Shown piece by piece: positions 15,144 through 22,714 of a stretch of 38,107 nt of DNA (positions are counted from its first letter, which is position 1; each line of letters begins with the position of its first letter). Made by a program: the position numbers and the translations under genes. This DNA comes from Burkholderia sp. Bp9143 (GTDB lineage Bacteria; Pseudomonadota; Gammaproteobacteria; Burkholderiales; Burkholderiaceae). Location of the stretch: contig NZ_QTPO01000069.1 of the NCBI RefSeq assembly GCF_003853645.1, forward strand, positions 1 through 38,107, written 5' to 3'. The notes beneath the pieces are model-generated. The model had not been told where the DNA came from and did no database searches. It worked only from the letters and a program-made list of their open reading frames with translations.

Positions 15144-16333
15144 ACGCGCCGCTCGACCGGATCCGCACGCAGCTCGACGCCGACGGACTGATCGCCGAGG
15201 CGGTATTGCGCACGGGCGGGCTCACCGCGTTCGGAGACGGCCCGTATCGCGAGGCGCTCGACGTGATGTGTGCATCGCTGATCGATGAAGCGAAGCTGTC
15301 CGCGCGTGGCGCGGAGATGATGCGTGAAAAGCTGGTCGGCCAGCTCGTGAACCGGCTCGTCGTCGAGTCCTACTGCCGCCGTCATCCGGCGATTGCCGAC
15401 ATCGAGATCGACGACCCGCTCGTGATCGTCGGGCTGCCGCGCACCGGCACGACGCTGCTGCAGCGGCTGCTCGCGGTCGATTCGCGCTTTCATTCGGCCG
15501 CGTGGTGGGAAACGCGCTATCCGGCGCCGCTCGCCGGCGAGACGCTCGACGCGCCGGCCGTGCGCATCGCGCGCGCGCAGGCCGAGGTCGCGACGATGAT
15601 CGACTGCATTCCGCAGATCCTGACGATCCATCCGCTCGACGCGATGCTCGCCGACGAGGAGTTCATGCTGATGGAGCACTCGTTCGTGTGCGCGATGGAT
15701 TCGTACGCGAACGTGCCGGGCTATACGGCATGGCTCGAGAAGCAGGACCTGACGCCGGTCTACACGTACCTGAAACGGATGCTGCAGTTCCTGCAGTGGC
15801 AGAAGTCGCAGCGCGGCGTCGCGCCGGCCGAGCGCTGGCTGCTGAAGACGCCGCAGCACCTGCACGCGCTCGACGTGCTGTGCCGCGTGTTCCCGCGCGC
15901 GCAGGTGGTGCTCACGCACCGCGACCCGGCGCAGACGATTCCGTCGATGGCGAGCATGGCGCACACGCTGTGGCAGATGTACGCGGACGACCCGGATCCG
16001 CTCGCCGTCGGCGCGCAGTGGAACGCGGGGATGGCGCGCGCGATTGGCGCGGCGATGACGGCGCGCGATGCGCTGCCCGCGGAGCGCTTTCTCGACGTGC
16101 GTTTCGAGGACACCGTGTCGAATCCGCTCGGCGTCGTGGAGGCCGTGTACCGCTTCGCGGGGATGCCGCTCGATGCGCGGCAGCGCGCGGCGATGGCGGA
16201 CTGGATGGCGCGCAACGGCCGCGACAAGCGTGCCGCCCACGACTATTCGATCGCGCGCTTCGGCTTCACCGACGCGCAGCTTGCACGCGACTTCGCCGCG
16301 TATCGAGCGCGGCACCTGCGGGCGGCCGGCTGA
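15140..16333 (+). CDS. PAPS-dependent sulfotransferase (Sulfotransfer_3 type)
   Basis: A 397-residue cytoplasmic enzyme. The PAPS 5'-phosphosulfate loop GLPRTGTTLLQRLLAVD is near residue 98, and the 3'-phosphate-binding segment FPRAQVVLTHRDPAQTIPSMASM near 251. WLLKTPQHLHALDVL provides the conserved Lys and His before it, and RFEDTVSNPLGVVEAVYRFAGMPL is the typical C-terminal region. It moves a sulfonate group from PAPS to a hydroxyl or amine of an unknown acceptor, releasing PAP. An N-terminal helical extension (residues 1-90) is shared with the bacterial branch that acts on small lipophilic or unknown substrates. It is coupled to DUF1214 by ATGA overlap and faces a divergent cysD-cysNC operon that makes its donor. 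Confidence 0.9.
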   Translation: MNAPLDRIRTQLDADGLIAEAVLRTGGLTAFGDGPYREALDVMCASLIDEAKLSARGAEMMREKLVGQLVNRLVVESYCRRHPAIADIEIDDPLVIVGLPRTGTTLLQRLLAVDSRFHSAAWWETRYPAPLAGETLDAPAVRIARAQAEVATMIDCIPQILTIHPLDAMLADEEFMLMEHSFVCAMDSYANVPGYTAWLEKQDLTPVYTYLKRMLQFLQWQKSQRGVAPAERWLLKTPQHLHALDVLCRVFPRAQVVLTHRDPAQTIPSMASMAHTLWQMYADDPDPLAVGAQWNAGMARAIGAAMTARDALPAERFLDVRFEDTVSNPLGVVEAVYRFAGMPLDARQRAAMADWMARNGRDKRAAHDYSIARFGFTDAQLARDFAAYRARHLRAAG

Positions 16334-16373
16334 CGGCGCGCCCGCGAGACGAACGACAACCAGGAGACAACCC

Positions 16374-17165
16374 ATGTTGCTGAAGGACAAGATCGTCGTG
16401 ATTTCCGGGATCGGGCCGGGGCTCGGCGTAAAGCTCGCCGTCGAGGCGGCACGCGAGGGCGCGCGCGGCGTGGTCGTCGCGGCACGCACGATGGAAAAGC
16501 TCGACGATGCGGAGGCACGGATCCGCGAACTCGGCGTCGCGTGCGAGGTGCTGAAGGTGCGAACCGACATCGCCGAGCGCGCGCAGTGCCGGCAGCTCGC
16601 GACGCACGCGGTCGAGCGCTTCGGGCGGATCGACGCGCTCGTGAACAGCGCGTTCGTGCATGGCACGTTTCCGGAGGCGGTCGAGGAAGCCGATCTCGAC
16701 GGCTGGCGCGCGGTGTTCGACACCAACGTGTTTGGCACGATGACGCTCACGCAGGAAGTCGTGCCGCACATGAAGCGGCAGAAACGCGGCGCGATCGTGA
16801 TGATCAACACGCAGGCGACCCGCAAGCCGTTTGCAGGGGAATCGGGCTACGCTATATCGAAGGGCGCGCTCGCGGTTGCGGCAAAATACCTGGCGCGCGA
16901 GCTCGGCGTGCACGGGATCCGCGCGAACAGCATTCACATGGGCTGGATGTGGGGCGTGCCGACGCAGGCGTATTTCCGGCGGGCGGCCGCCGAGTACGGG
17001 ATGACGGAGGCGGAGATCATCGCGCCGATCGCGTCGAACATCGCGCTCGCGAAACTGCCGACCGACGACGACTGCGCGCGCGCGGCGCTGTTTCTCGCGT
17101 CGGATTATGCGAACGCGGTGACCGGCGCGACGCTGGACGCGAACGGCGGCGATTTCATGCCCTGA
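16374..17165 (+). CDS. SDR family oxidoreductase
   Basis: A 263-residue Rossmann enzyme. The cofactor loop is SGIGPGLGVKLA (a variant of TGxxxGxG), followed by VVVAARTMEKLDDAE, where Arg after the second strand suggests NADP(H) preference. Then LVNSAF (replacing NNAG), FDTNVFGTM and YAISK with catalytic Tyr and Lys near residues 161-165. The position 13 before the Tyr is Thr (INTQATRK) where most SDRs have Ser. AGGAG lies seven bases before ATG 16374. It is the third gene of the sulfotransferase operon, 40 bases behind it, so it should oxidise or reduce the hydroxyl/keto group of the molecule that is sulfonated, or of its precursor. Confidence 0.9.
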   Translation: MLLKDKIVVISGIGPGLGVKLAVEAAREGARGVVVAARTMEKLDDAEARIRELGVACEVLKVRTDIAERAQCRQLATHAVERFGRIDALVNSAFVHGTFPEAVEEADLDGWRAVFDTNVFGTMTLTQEVVPHMKRQKRGAIVMINTQATRKPFAGESGYAISKGALAVAAKYLARELGVHGIRANSIHMGWMWGVPTQAYFRRAAAEYGMTEAEIIAPIASNIALAKLPTDDDCARAALFLASDYANAVTGATLDANGGDFMP

Positions 17166-17182
17166 GGACGGAGCAACGGATC

Positions 17183-18163
17183 ATGCAGGAAAAACAACAG
17201 GGACGGCATTTCTTCGCGTTCAACGGCGACGCGGACGGCCTGTGCGCGCTGCAGCAACTGCGGCTCGCGGAGGGCGAACGCGGCACGCTCGTGACCGGCG
17301 TGAAGCGCGACATCAAGCTGCTCGAGCGAATCGATGCGCGCTCCGGCGACCGCGTGACCGTGCTCGACGTGTCGCACGACCAGAACCGCGACGCATGCGC
17401 GCGGCTGCTGCGCGAGGGCGCGGCGGTCCGCTACTTCGACCATCACTTCGCGGGCGAACTGCCCGGCGATCCGCGTTTCGACGCGTACATCGACACGGCC
17501 GCCGACGTCTGCACGAGCGCGCTCGTGAACCGCCATCTCGGCGGCCGGCATGTGCGCTGGGCGATCGTCGCGGCGTTCGGCGACGAACTGCCGGCGCTTG
17601 GCGACGCGCTCGCGCGCGAATACGGGATCGGCGAAGCCGAACGCGGCACGCTGGCCGAACTCGGGCTCTACCTGAACTACAACGCGTACGGCGATTGCGT
17701 CGACGACCTGCATTTCGATCCGGCGGCGCTGGCCGACGCGATGCTGCCGTGCGTCGATCCGCTCGACTTCGTGCGCGGCACCCCGGTGTTCGCCGCGCTG
17801 CGCGACGGCTATCGCGACGACATGGCACGGGCATGCGCGCTCGCGCCGCTGCGCGACGTGCCGGGCGCGACGCTGATCAGGATGCCGGATCAGCCGTGGG
17901 CGCGGCGCGCGACGGGGATGCTCGCGAACGAACGGATGCGCAATGCGCCGCATGCGGCGCTCGCGGTGCTGTCGCCGCGCGCGCAGGGCGGGCTCGTGGT
18001 CAGCGTGCGCGTGCCCGACGGCCGGCCGCTCGGCGCCGACGAATTCTGTCGCGGCTTCCCGACCGGCGGCGGGCGCAAGCGCGCGGGCGGCATCAACCAT
18101 CTGCCGGAAACCGAGTTCGACGCGTTCGCCGAGCGTTTCGAAGCGGCGTTTCGTCTCGACTGA
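17183..18163 (+). CDS. DHH family phosphoesterase
   Basis: A 326-residue cytoplasmic hydrolase. The metal-binding motifs of DHH proteins are visible: FNGDADGLCALQQL near residues 13-26 (DxD), VLDVSHDQN near 62, YFDHH near 92 (DHH box) and a DHHA1-like C-terminal end with FCRGFPTGGGRKRAGGINHL near 290-310. Members cleave short oligoribonucleotides, cyclic dinucleotides or pAp. It follows the SDR by 17 bases, so it is likely in the sulfotransferase operon. Because sulfotransferases release PAP, and the DHH enzyme NrnA degrades pAp in other bacteria, a PAP-clearing role is attractive, but it is not proved by sequence. A housekeeping nuclease that happens to be here is the alternative. Confidence 0.85.
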   Translation: MQEKQQGRHFFAFNGDADGLCALQQLRLAEGERGTLVTGVKRDIKLLERIDARSGDRVTVLDVSHDQNRDACARLLREGAAVRYFDHHFAGELPGDPRFDAYIDTAADVCTSALVNRHLGGRHVRWAIVAAFGDELPALGDALAREYGIGEAERGTLAELGLYLNYNAYGDCVDDLHFDPAALADAMLPCVDPLDFVRGTPVFAALRDGYRDDMARACALAPLRDVPGATLIRMPDQPWARRATGMLANERMRNAPHAALAVLSPRAQGGLVVSVRVPDGRPLGADEFCRGFPTGGGRKRAGGINHLPETEFDAFAERFEAAFRLD

Positions 18164-18176
18164 TCCGAGGGCCTGC

Positions 18177-18215
18177 GACGCGCGCGCCGTGCAGCGATGC
18201 CACGGCGCGCGCGTC
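18177..18215. terminator. Hairpin between convergent DHH and SnoaL genes
   Basis: Perfect 15-bp stem gacgcgcgcgccgtg / cacggcgcgcgcgtc with a 9-nt loop, midway in the 67-base gap between two convergent stops. There is no T-tract on either side, so termination may need help from Rho or the roadblock of converging polymerases. Confidence 0.65.
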
Positions 18216-18230
18216 GTGCGACATGCCGGT

Positions 18231-18683
18231 TCAGCCGGTCGCGCCGGCGAGCACGGCCGGCACGTTGTGGCCGTAGCATCGCTCCTCGACACGCTCGGCG
18301 ATGCGCCAGCCGAGCGCGGTGCGCACGAACCGGTCGACGTACCACAGCCCGAGAAACATCACCTGCGTGCCGCCGTCCGGCAGCGCGACTTCCATCGGAT
18401 TGAAGCAGATCGTGCGGCCGCGCGCGGTGTCGCCATCGAGCGTGATCGACAGGTTGCCGACCATGTGCTGGTACTGCGGGAACTGCGGCAGCACGGTGCG
18501 TAGCCACGCCTTCACGTCCGGATAGGTGCCGGCGATGCCGCCCATCGCGCGATAGTCGATCCTCGCGTCGCGCGTGAACACCGCATCGAGCGCGTCGAAG
18601 TCGCGCGCATCGATCGCGCTCGAGTACGCGACGATCAGCTCGCGGATGTCGTGATGGTCGGAGAGGGTTTGCAGATCGGGCAT
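18231..18683 (-). CDS. SnoaL-like / NTF2-fold protein
   Basis: A 150-residue protein of the NTF2-like/SnoaL-like polyketide cyclase fold. The pattern DHHDIRELIVAYSSAIDARDFDALDAVFTRDARIDYRAMGG, then GLWYVDRFVRTALGWRIAERVEERCY, is the alpha-helix followed by curved sheet typical of the family. Many members are enzymes on steroid or polyketide rings (isomerases, cyclases, dehydratases); others only bind ligands. The start is ATG 18683 with GGAG eight bases ahead, 13 bases after the SRPBCC stop, so the two are one transcript. It converges with the DHH gene. A role on the same substrate as the sulfotransferase and SDR is inferred from shared promoter motifs. Confidence 0.85.
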   Translation of the reverse strand: MPDLQTLSDHHDIRELIVAYSSAIDARDFDALDAVFTRDARIDYRAMGGIAGTYPDVKAWLRTVLPQFPQYQHMVGNLSITLDGDTARGRTICFNPMEVALPDGGTQVMFLGLWYVDRFVRTALGWRIAERVEERCYGHNVPAVLAGATG

Positions 18684-18696
18684 CGGCTGCGCTCCG

Positions 18697-19176
18697 TCAC
18701 GCGCTTTTGTGCTGGCGTGCCGCATGCAGCGCTTCCGCACGCTGCTTCACGTCGCGCGCGCACTGGTCGAATCCCTGTTTCACCCAGCCGCCGTGCTCGC
18801 GCATGATCGTTTCCGCGTTGATGCCGAGAAACTGGTCGGTCGTGAAGTAGCGGCAGCGTTCGGCGCCGTCGGCTTCGACGTACTGGTCGCGGCGCGCGGC
18901 GTCCTTGTTGTCGTCGGTCGGGCGCTGCTCCCACGACAGCAGGCGCTCGGGCTCGCACGCGACGAGGATTTCGTTGACGGGAATCACCGTCTCCGTGCCC
19001 GGAATGCGCACCTGCATGGTCACGAAGTCGCCGATCCGGCCGGTCGTTTCGAGGCCGACGCAGAACGCGTTCCATTCGCCGTAGCGCGGGAAGTCGGTCA
19101 GCACTTCCCAGACGACGGACGCGGGGGCGTCGATCGCGACGGTGATCGAGGTGACGAGATTGGCTGGTTTGGTCAT
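18697..19176 (-). CDS. SRPBCC family ligand-binding protein
   Basis: A 159-residue protein with the START/Bet v1-like SRPBCC fold: VTSITVAIDAPASVVWEVLTDFPRYGEWNAFCVGLETTGRIGDFVTMQVRIPG is the characteristic first strand, helix and VWxxLTDFxxYxxWN motif; ERLLSWEQRP is the central strand and the C-terminal helix HGGWVKQGFDQCARDVKQRAEALHA closes the cavity. Such proteins bind hydrophobic ligands or act as aromatase/cyclases. It leads a two-gene operon with the SnoaL-like gene. About 212 bases upstream stands a dyad matching the sulfonation-operon sites, pointing toward this gene. No convincing Shine-Dalgarno precedes ATG 19176. Substrate unknown; a hydrophobic acceptor shared with the sulfotransferase is plausible. 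Confidence 0.85.
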   Translation of the reverse strand: MTKPANLVTSITVAIDAPASVVWEVLTDFPRYGEWNAFCVGLETTGRIGDFVTMQVRIPGTETVIPVNEILVACEPERLLSWEQRPTDDNKDAARRDQYVEADGAERCRYFTTDQFLGINAETIMREHGGWVKQGFDQCARDVKQRAEALHAARQHKSA

Positions 19177-19540
19177 GGCAAGTATCGGGTGAGATCGAGG
19201 GAAAGGATGGGACCGCGGGCGAGCACGCACCGACGAGCAAGCGCCGCGATGGCCGGAACGGTCCGCGCGGGCGCCGGCGGGCATGGCGGATGCGTCGCGC
19301 GATGCAAGGGGTTGACCAGCGGCCGGCGTGTGCCGCGTATCGCGGCGAACCCGACATCGAGCGTAGGCCGGCACGCGCGGCGAAGAATCGTCGGAATGGA
19401 CTAAGGCGTTTCACCGGGCCGGCGATCCGGCGGCGGCATGGGAGCGCAACGCGCGAGCGCGTGCGGCATGCGGGTCGAACGTCGACATCGCGCGAGCCTG
19501 CCGCGACAATACGGGTCACATTTCAGCTTCCTGCCCCGAG
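19177..19540. other. Divergent intergenic region, SRPBCC / photolyase
   Basis: About 360 bases with no credible gene. It holds the regulon dyad at 19388-19403, a -10-like TACGCT on the minus strand (19360-19365) and, presumably, a photolyase promoter that I cannot place with confidence. Confidence 0.5.
19388..19403 (-). promoter_or_regulatory. Candidate regulon dyad before the SRPBCC gene
   Basis: On the minus strand TAGTCC-attc-CGACGA, matching 11 of 12 fixed positions of the cysD/DUF1214 dyads; with flanks, 16 of 19 bases equal the cctTAGTCC... arm at 13960. It points toward the SRPBCC gene and begins 38 bases before TACGCT. The implied leader is long, roughly 175 bases. Confidence 0.6.
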
Positions 19541-21025
19541 GTGCCCGTGCCAGCCAAGTCGTCCGTTGCTCCTGCCGTCGTGTGGTTCCGCGACGATCTG
19601 CGCGTGACCGACCAGCCCGCGTTGACGCGCGCGGTCGCGTCGGGCCGGCCGCTCGTGTGCGTGTATGTCGACGACACGGGCGAACGCGCGGGGCGCGCGC
19701 TCGGCGGCGCGGCGCGCTGGTGGCTGCACGGGGCGCTCACCGGACTCGATGCGGCGCTCACACGTCATGGCGGCCGCCTGCTGCTGTTGCGCGGCGATGC
19801 GCCGCGCGAGATCGAACGCGTCGTGCACGACACGGGCGCGGCGGCCGTGTACTGGAACCGCCGCTATGCGCAGCCGCAGCGCGATGCCGATGCGGCATTG
19901 AAGGCGCCGCTGAAGGCACGCGGCCTCGAGGTCGAGAGCAGCAACGGCAGCCTGCTGAACGAACCGTGGGACGTGCTGACGGGCGCCGGCACGCCGTTCC
20001 AGGTGTTCACCGCATACTGGCGCGCGGTGCGGCGCGATCGCACGGTGGCAGTGCCGCTGCCGGAACCGGAGCGGATCGCGTTTCATCCGTGGCCGGCCCG
20101 CGTGCGCGAACGCGCGCTGGCGCTCGACGCGCTCGCATTGCGCCCGCACGCGCCGGACTGGGCGGGCGGCCTGCGCGACGCGTGGCCGGCACCCGATGAA
20201 GCCGGCGCGCATGCGCGGCTCGACGCGTTTTCCCTCGAGTCGCTGGCCGGATACGCCGATACACGCGATCGCCCCGACCAGCCAGCGACGAGCCGGCTGT
20301 CTCCGTTCCTGCGCTTCGGCAACCTGTCGCCGCGACAGGTGTGGCATGCGGTGCAGGGTGCCGCACAGGCGCGCGGAGGGGCCTGCTCGGCCGGCGCCGA
20401 GAAATTCCTGAGCGAACTCGGCTGGCGCGAATTCAGCCACGTGCTGCTGTATCACTTCCCGGCGCTCGCGACCGACAACTTCCGCGCGCAGTTCGACGCG
20501 ATGCCGTGGCGCGACGATCCCGCCGCGCTGCGCGCCTGGCAGCGCGGGCTGACCGGCTATCCGCTCGTCGATGCGGGAATGCGCGAACTGTGGACGACCG
20601 GCTGGATGCACAACCGCGTGCGGATGGTCGTCGCGTCGTTTCTCGTCAAGCATCTGCTGATCGACTGGCGGGCCGGCGAACGCTGGTTCCACGACACGCT
20701 CGTCGACGCGGACGCCGCGAACAATCCGGCGAACTGGCAATGGGTGGCCGGCTGCGGCGCCGACGCCGCGCCGTATTTCCGCATCTTCAATCCGGTGACG
20801 CAGGGCCGGAAGTTCGACCCGCAGGGTGCGTACGTGCGCCGCTGGGTGCCGGAACTCGCGGGCCTCGACGCGGCGACGATCCATGCGCCGTGGGAGGCGT
20901 CGCCGGTGGCGCTCGCGGCGGCCGGCGTGCGGCTCGACATCGACTATCCGGCGCCGATCGTCGATCACGACGGCGCGCGGCGTCGCGCGCTCGATGCGCT
21001 GGCCACGTTGCCGAAGCGTCACTAA
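19541..21025 (+). CDS. phrB: Deoxyribodipyrimidine photolyase, class I
   Basis: A 494-residue flavoprotein that repairs cyclobutane pyrimidine dimers with blue light. The N-terminal antenna domain begins VVWFRDDLRVTDQPAL; the FAD domain shows SRLSPFLRFGNLSPRQVW, ELGWREFSHVLLYHFP, WTTGWMHNRVRMVVASFLVKHLLIDWRAGERWF and the signature DADAANNPANWQWVAGCGADAAPYFRIFNP. These match CPD-class photolyases better than cryptochrome-DASH. The start is GTG 19541, with a second GTG at 19547 equally possible; no ATG is available near the domain start. Single gene, convergent with the 38-residue peptide gene. Its divergent partner is the SRPBCC gene, but the shared motif in between points away from it. Confidence 0.93.
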   Translation: MPVPAKSSVAPAVVWFRDDLRVTDQPALTRAVASGRPLVCVYVDDTGERAGRALGGAARWWLHGALTGLDAALTRHGGRLLLLRGDAPREIERVVHDTGAAAVYWNRRYAQPQRDADAALKAPLKARGLEVESSNGSLLNEPWDVLTGAGTPFQVFTAYWRAVRRDRTVAVPLPEPERIAFHPWPARVRERALALDALALRPHAPDWAGGLRDAWPAPDEAGAHARLDAFSLESLAGYADTRDRPDQPATSRLSPFLRFGNLSPRQVWHAVQGAAQARGGACSAGAEKFLSELGWREFSHVLLYHFPALATDNFRAQFDAMPWRDDPAALRAWQRGLTGYPLVDAGMRELWTTGWMHNRVRMVVASFLVKHLLIDWRAGERWFHDTLVDADAANNPANWQWVAGCGADAAPYFRIFNPVTQGRKFDPQGAYVRRWVPELAGLDAATIHAPWEASPVALAAAGVRLDIDYPAPIVDHDGARRRALDALATLPKRH

Positions 21026-21078
21026 GTGCCACTGAGCGCAGCAGCCGCGCATCCGTGCGCGCGGCACCGCTCGTCGTG

Positions 21079-21195
21079 TCAGTCGCAGAACGCCGCGTGC
21101 TCGAGCAGCGCGAGCGCGACGCCCGAATCGAAGTAGGCCGCGCCGCACCACACGATGAATGCGAGCACGCCGGCGGCCAGTGCCGCACGGATCAT
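21079..21195 (-). CDS. Small membrane peptide coupled to the MFS transporter
   Basis: A 38-residue frame whose ATG overlaps the MFS stop codon (ATGA, 21192-21195), the usual sign of translational coupling. The sequence starts MIRAALAAGVLAFIVWCGAAYF, which makes one transmembrane helix after a basic start (N-in), and ends SGVALALLEHAAFCD. It is not recognisable as a named family from its sequence, but some MFS transporters of the oxalate/formate group have a comparable small subunit gene directly downstream. A helper or stabiliser of the transporter is the simplest guess. Because it is so short, chance cannot be excluded. Confidence 0.55.
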   Translation of the reverse strand: MIRAALAAGVLAFIVWCGAAYFDSGVALALLEHAAFCD

Positions 21196-22424
21196 GCCCA
21201 CGCGGCCTTGCCCGGCACCGGCCGCGCGATGCGCGCGTCGTCGATCGGCAGGTGCAGCAGCGCGGCCAGCACGCCGAGCGCGATCGAGCCGATCCACAGC
21301 GGCAGGTAAGAATGCGTCGCCTCGTACACGAGCGCGCCGAGCCAGACGCCGAAGAAGCTGCCGAGCTGGTGCCCGAAGAAGACGAAGCCGAACAGCGTCG
21401 CGATGTAGCGCACGCCGAACACCTGCGAGATCACGCCGTTGGTCAGCGGCACCGTGCCGAGCCACGTGAAGCCCATCACGGCCGCGAACACGTAGACGCT
21501 CGCGGGCGACAACGGCGCCGCGACGAATGCGGCCATCGCCAGCGCGCGCACGAGATACAGCACGGACAGCACGTACTTGCGCCGCAGCAGGCCGCCAAGA
21601 TGGCCGCATGCGTAAGTGCCGGCCACGTTGGTCAGCGCGATCAGCGCGAGCGCGACGCTGGCGTGGCGCGCCGGCAGGCCGTGATCGAGCAGGTAGGCGG
21701 GCAGGTGGGTCGCGATGAACGCGAGCTGGAATCCGCAGGCGAAGAACCCTGCGTTCAGCAGCCAGAAGCCGCGGTGCGCGAACGCTTCGCGCACCGCCGC
21801 ACCGATCGACTGGTCGGGGCCGTCCGTGCGGCTCGCGGCCTGCGCGGGCCGGTCGTGCACCAGTACGGCGAGCGGCGCGAGCAGCGCGGCGACGAGGGCG
21901 AGCGCGACGAATGCATGCTGCCAGCCGATGCCGCCGATCAGCACCTGCGCGACCGGCACCATGCAGAACTGGCCGAGCCCGCCGATCGCACCGGCGACGC
22001 CGAGCGCCCAGCCGCGCCGGTCGGGCGGAAACAGCCGGCTCAGCGCGCCGTAGATCGACGCGAAGGCCGATCCCGACAGCGCGATGCCGATCACGAGCCC
22101 CGCGCCGACCGTGAACACGCCGGCCGACGCCGCCAGCGCCATCGTGACGAGCCCGGCCGCGTACAGCAGCATGCCGGCGACGATCACGCGCACCGACCCG
22201 AAGCGGTCGGCGATCATCCCTGTGAACGGCTGCGCGATGCCCCAGATCAGGTTCTGCAGTGCGAGCGCGAGGCCGAACGCTTCGCGCGACCAGCCGTGGT
22301 CGAGCGTGACGGGAGCGAGGAACAACCCCTGCACGTGGCGGATGCCGAGCGCGGCACCCATGATCAGGCCGCCCGCGAGCACCGGCAGCCAGCGGCGCCG
22401 GGCGTCTTGTTCGATCGGGGTCAT
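21192..22424 (-). CDS. MFS transporter (oxalate/formate- or monocarboxylate-like group)
   Basis: A 410-residue transporter with 12 hydrophobic segments. WLPVLAGGLIMGAALGIRHVQGLFLAPVTLDHGWSREAFGLALALQNLIWGIAQPFTGMIADRFGS has the first helices and loop of the YbfB/OFA-like MFS group; GYGC-type glycine-rich helices follow (SGSAFASIYGALSRLFPPDRRGWALGVAGAIGGLGQF) and an N/C-domain linker near residues 195-215. The start is ATG 22424 with GGAG six bases ahead. A 38-residue membrane peptide gene overlaps its stop. A LysR-type regulator lies 290 bases upstream on the same strand and may control it. The substrate is unknown; organic anions are common for this group. Confidence 0.85.
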   Translation of the reverse strand: MTPIEQDARRRWLPVLAGGLIMGAALGIRHVQGLFLAPVTLDHGWSREAFGLALALQNLIWGIAQPFTGMIADRFGSVRVIVAGMLLYAAGLVTMALAASAGVFTVGAGLVIGIALSGSAFASIYGALSRLFPPDRRGWALGVAGAIGGLGQFCMVPVAQVLIGGIGWQHAFVALALVAALLAPLAVLVHDRPAQAASRTDGPDQSIGAAVREAFAHRGFWLLNAGFFACGFQLAFIATHLPAYLLDHGLPARHASVALALIALTNVAGTYACGHLGGLLRRKYVLSVLYLVRALAMAAFVAAPLSPASVYVFAAVMGFTWLGTVPLTNGVISQVFGVRYIATLFGFVFFGHQLGSFFGVWLGALVYEATHSYLPLWIGSIALGVLAALLHLPIDDARIARPVPGKAAWA

Positions 22425-22508
22425 GCGTGTCTCCGGATGAATGCGTGCGGCGCGGCGGCCGCGTTCGATCCGATTAGACGACCCGGTGGCGGCGTCGCTC
22501 AAGCGATC

Positions 22509-22551
22509 ATTCGGTCGGGTTCGCATGCTTGGGGGGAATGCGAAGCCGAAT
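22509..22551 (-). other. Bulged inverted repeat between LysR and MFS genes
   Basis: Nested arms ATTCGG...CCGAAT and TTCGCAT...ATGCGAA around an 11-nt G-rich loop, with a bulge on one side. It lies between the LysR stop (22715) and the MFS start. There is no T-tract, so it is either a factor-assisted terminator of the LysR gene or an operator for the MFS promoter. Confidence 0.4.
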
Positions 22552-22714
22552 GGTTGCGAGGCCGGCGGACCCTGAGAGCCGCCACGACGCAGGCGGGTGC
22601 GTATCGTCAGGGCGGTTGCGGCGGAACAGGTGCACCTTCGCATCGCTTGCCGGGGCGTGATCCGCCGCGCAATGCCGCACAGGCACCGGCCCGACGCGGC
22701 ACATCGCGCCCGGC

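Noticed and set aside
19388..19541. Photolyase as a target of the dyad at 19388
   Set aside because: The asymmetric dyad points away from the photolyase and toward the SRPBCC gene, like the other three copies relative to their genes, and no -10 at the same spacing was found on the photolyase side.
22471..22490. Possible fifth regulon site before the MFS gene (gattagacgacccgg)
   Set aside because: Only 7 of 12 fixed dyad positions match TAGTCC-N4-GGACGA.
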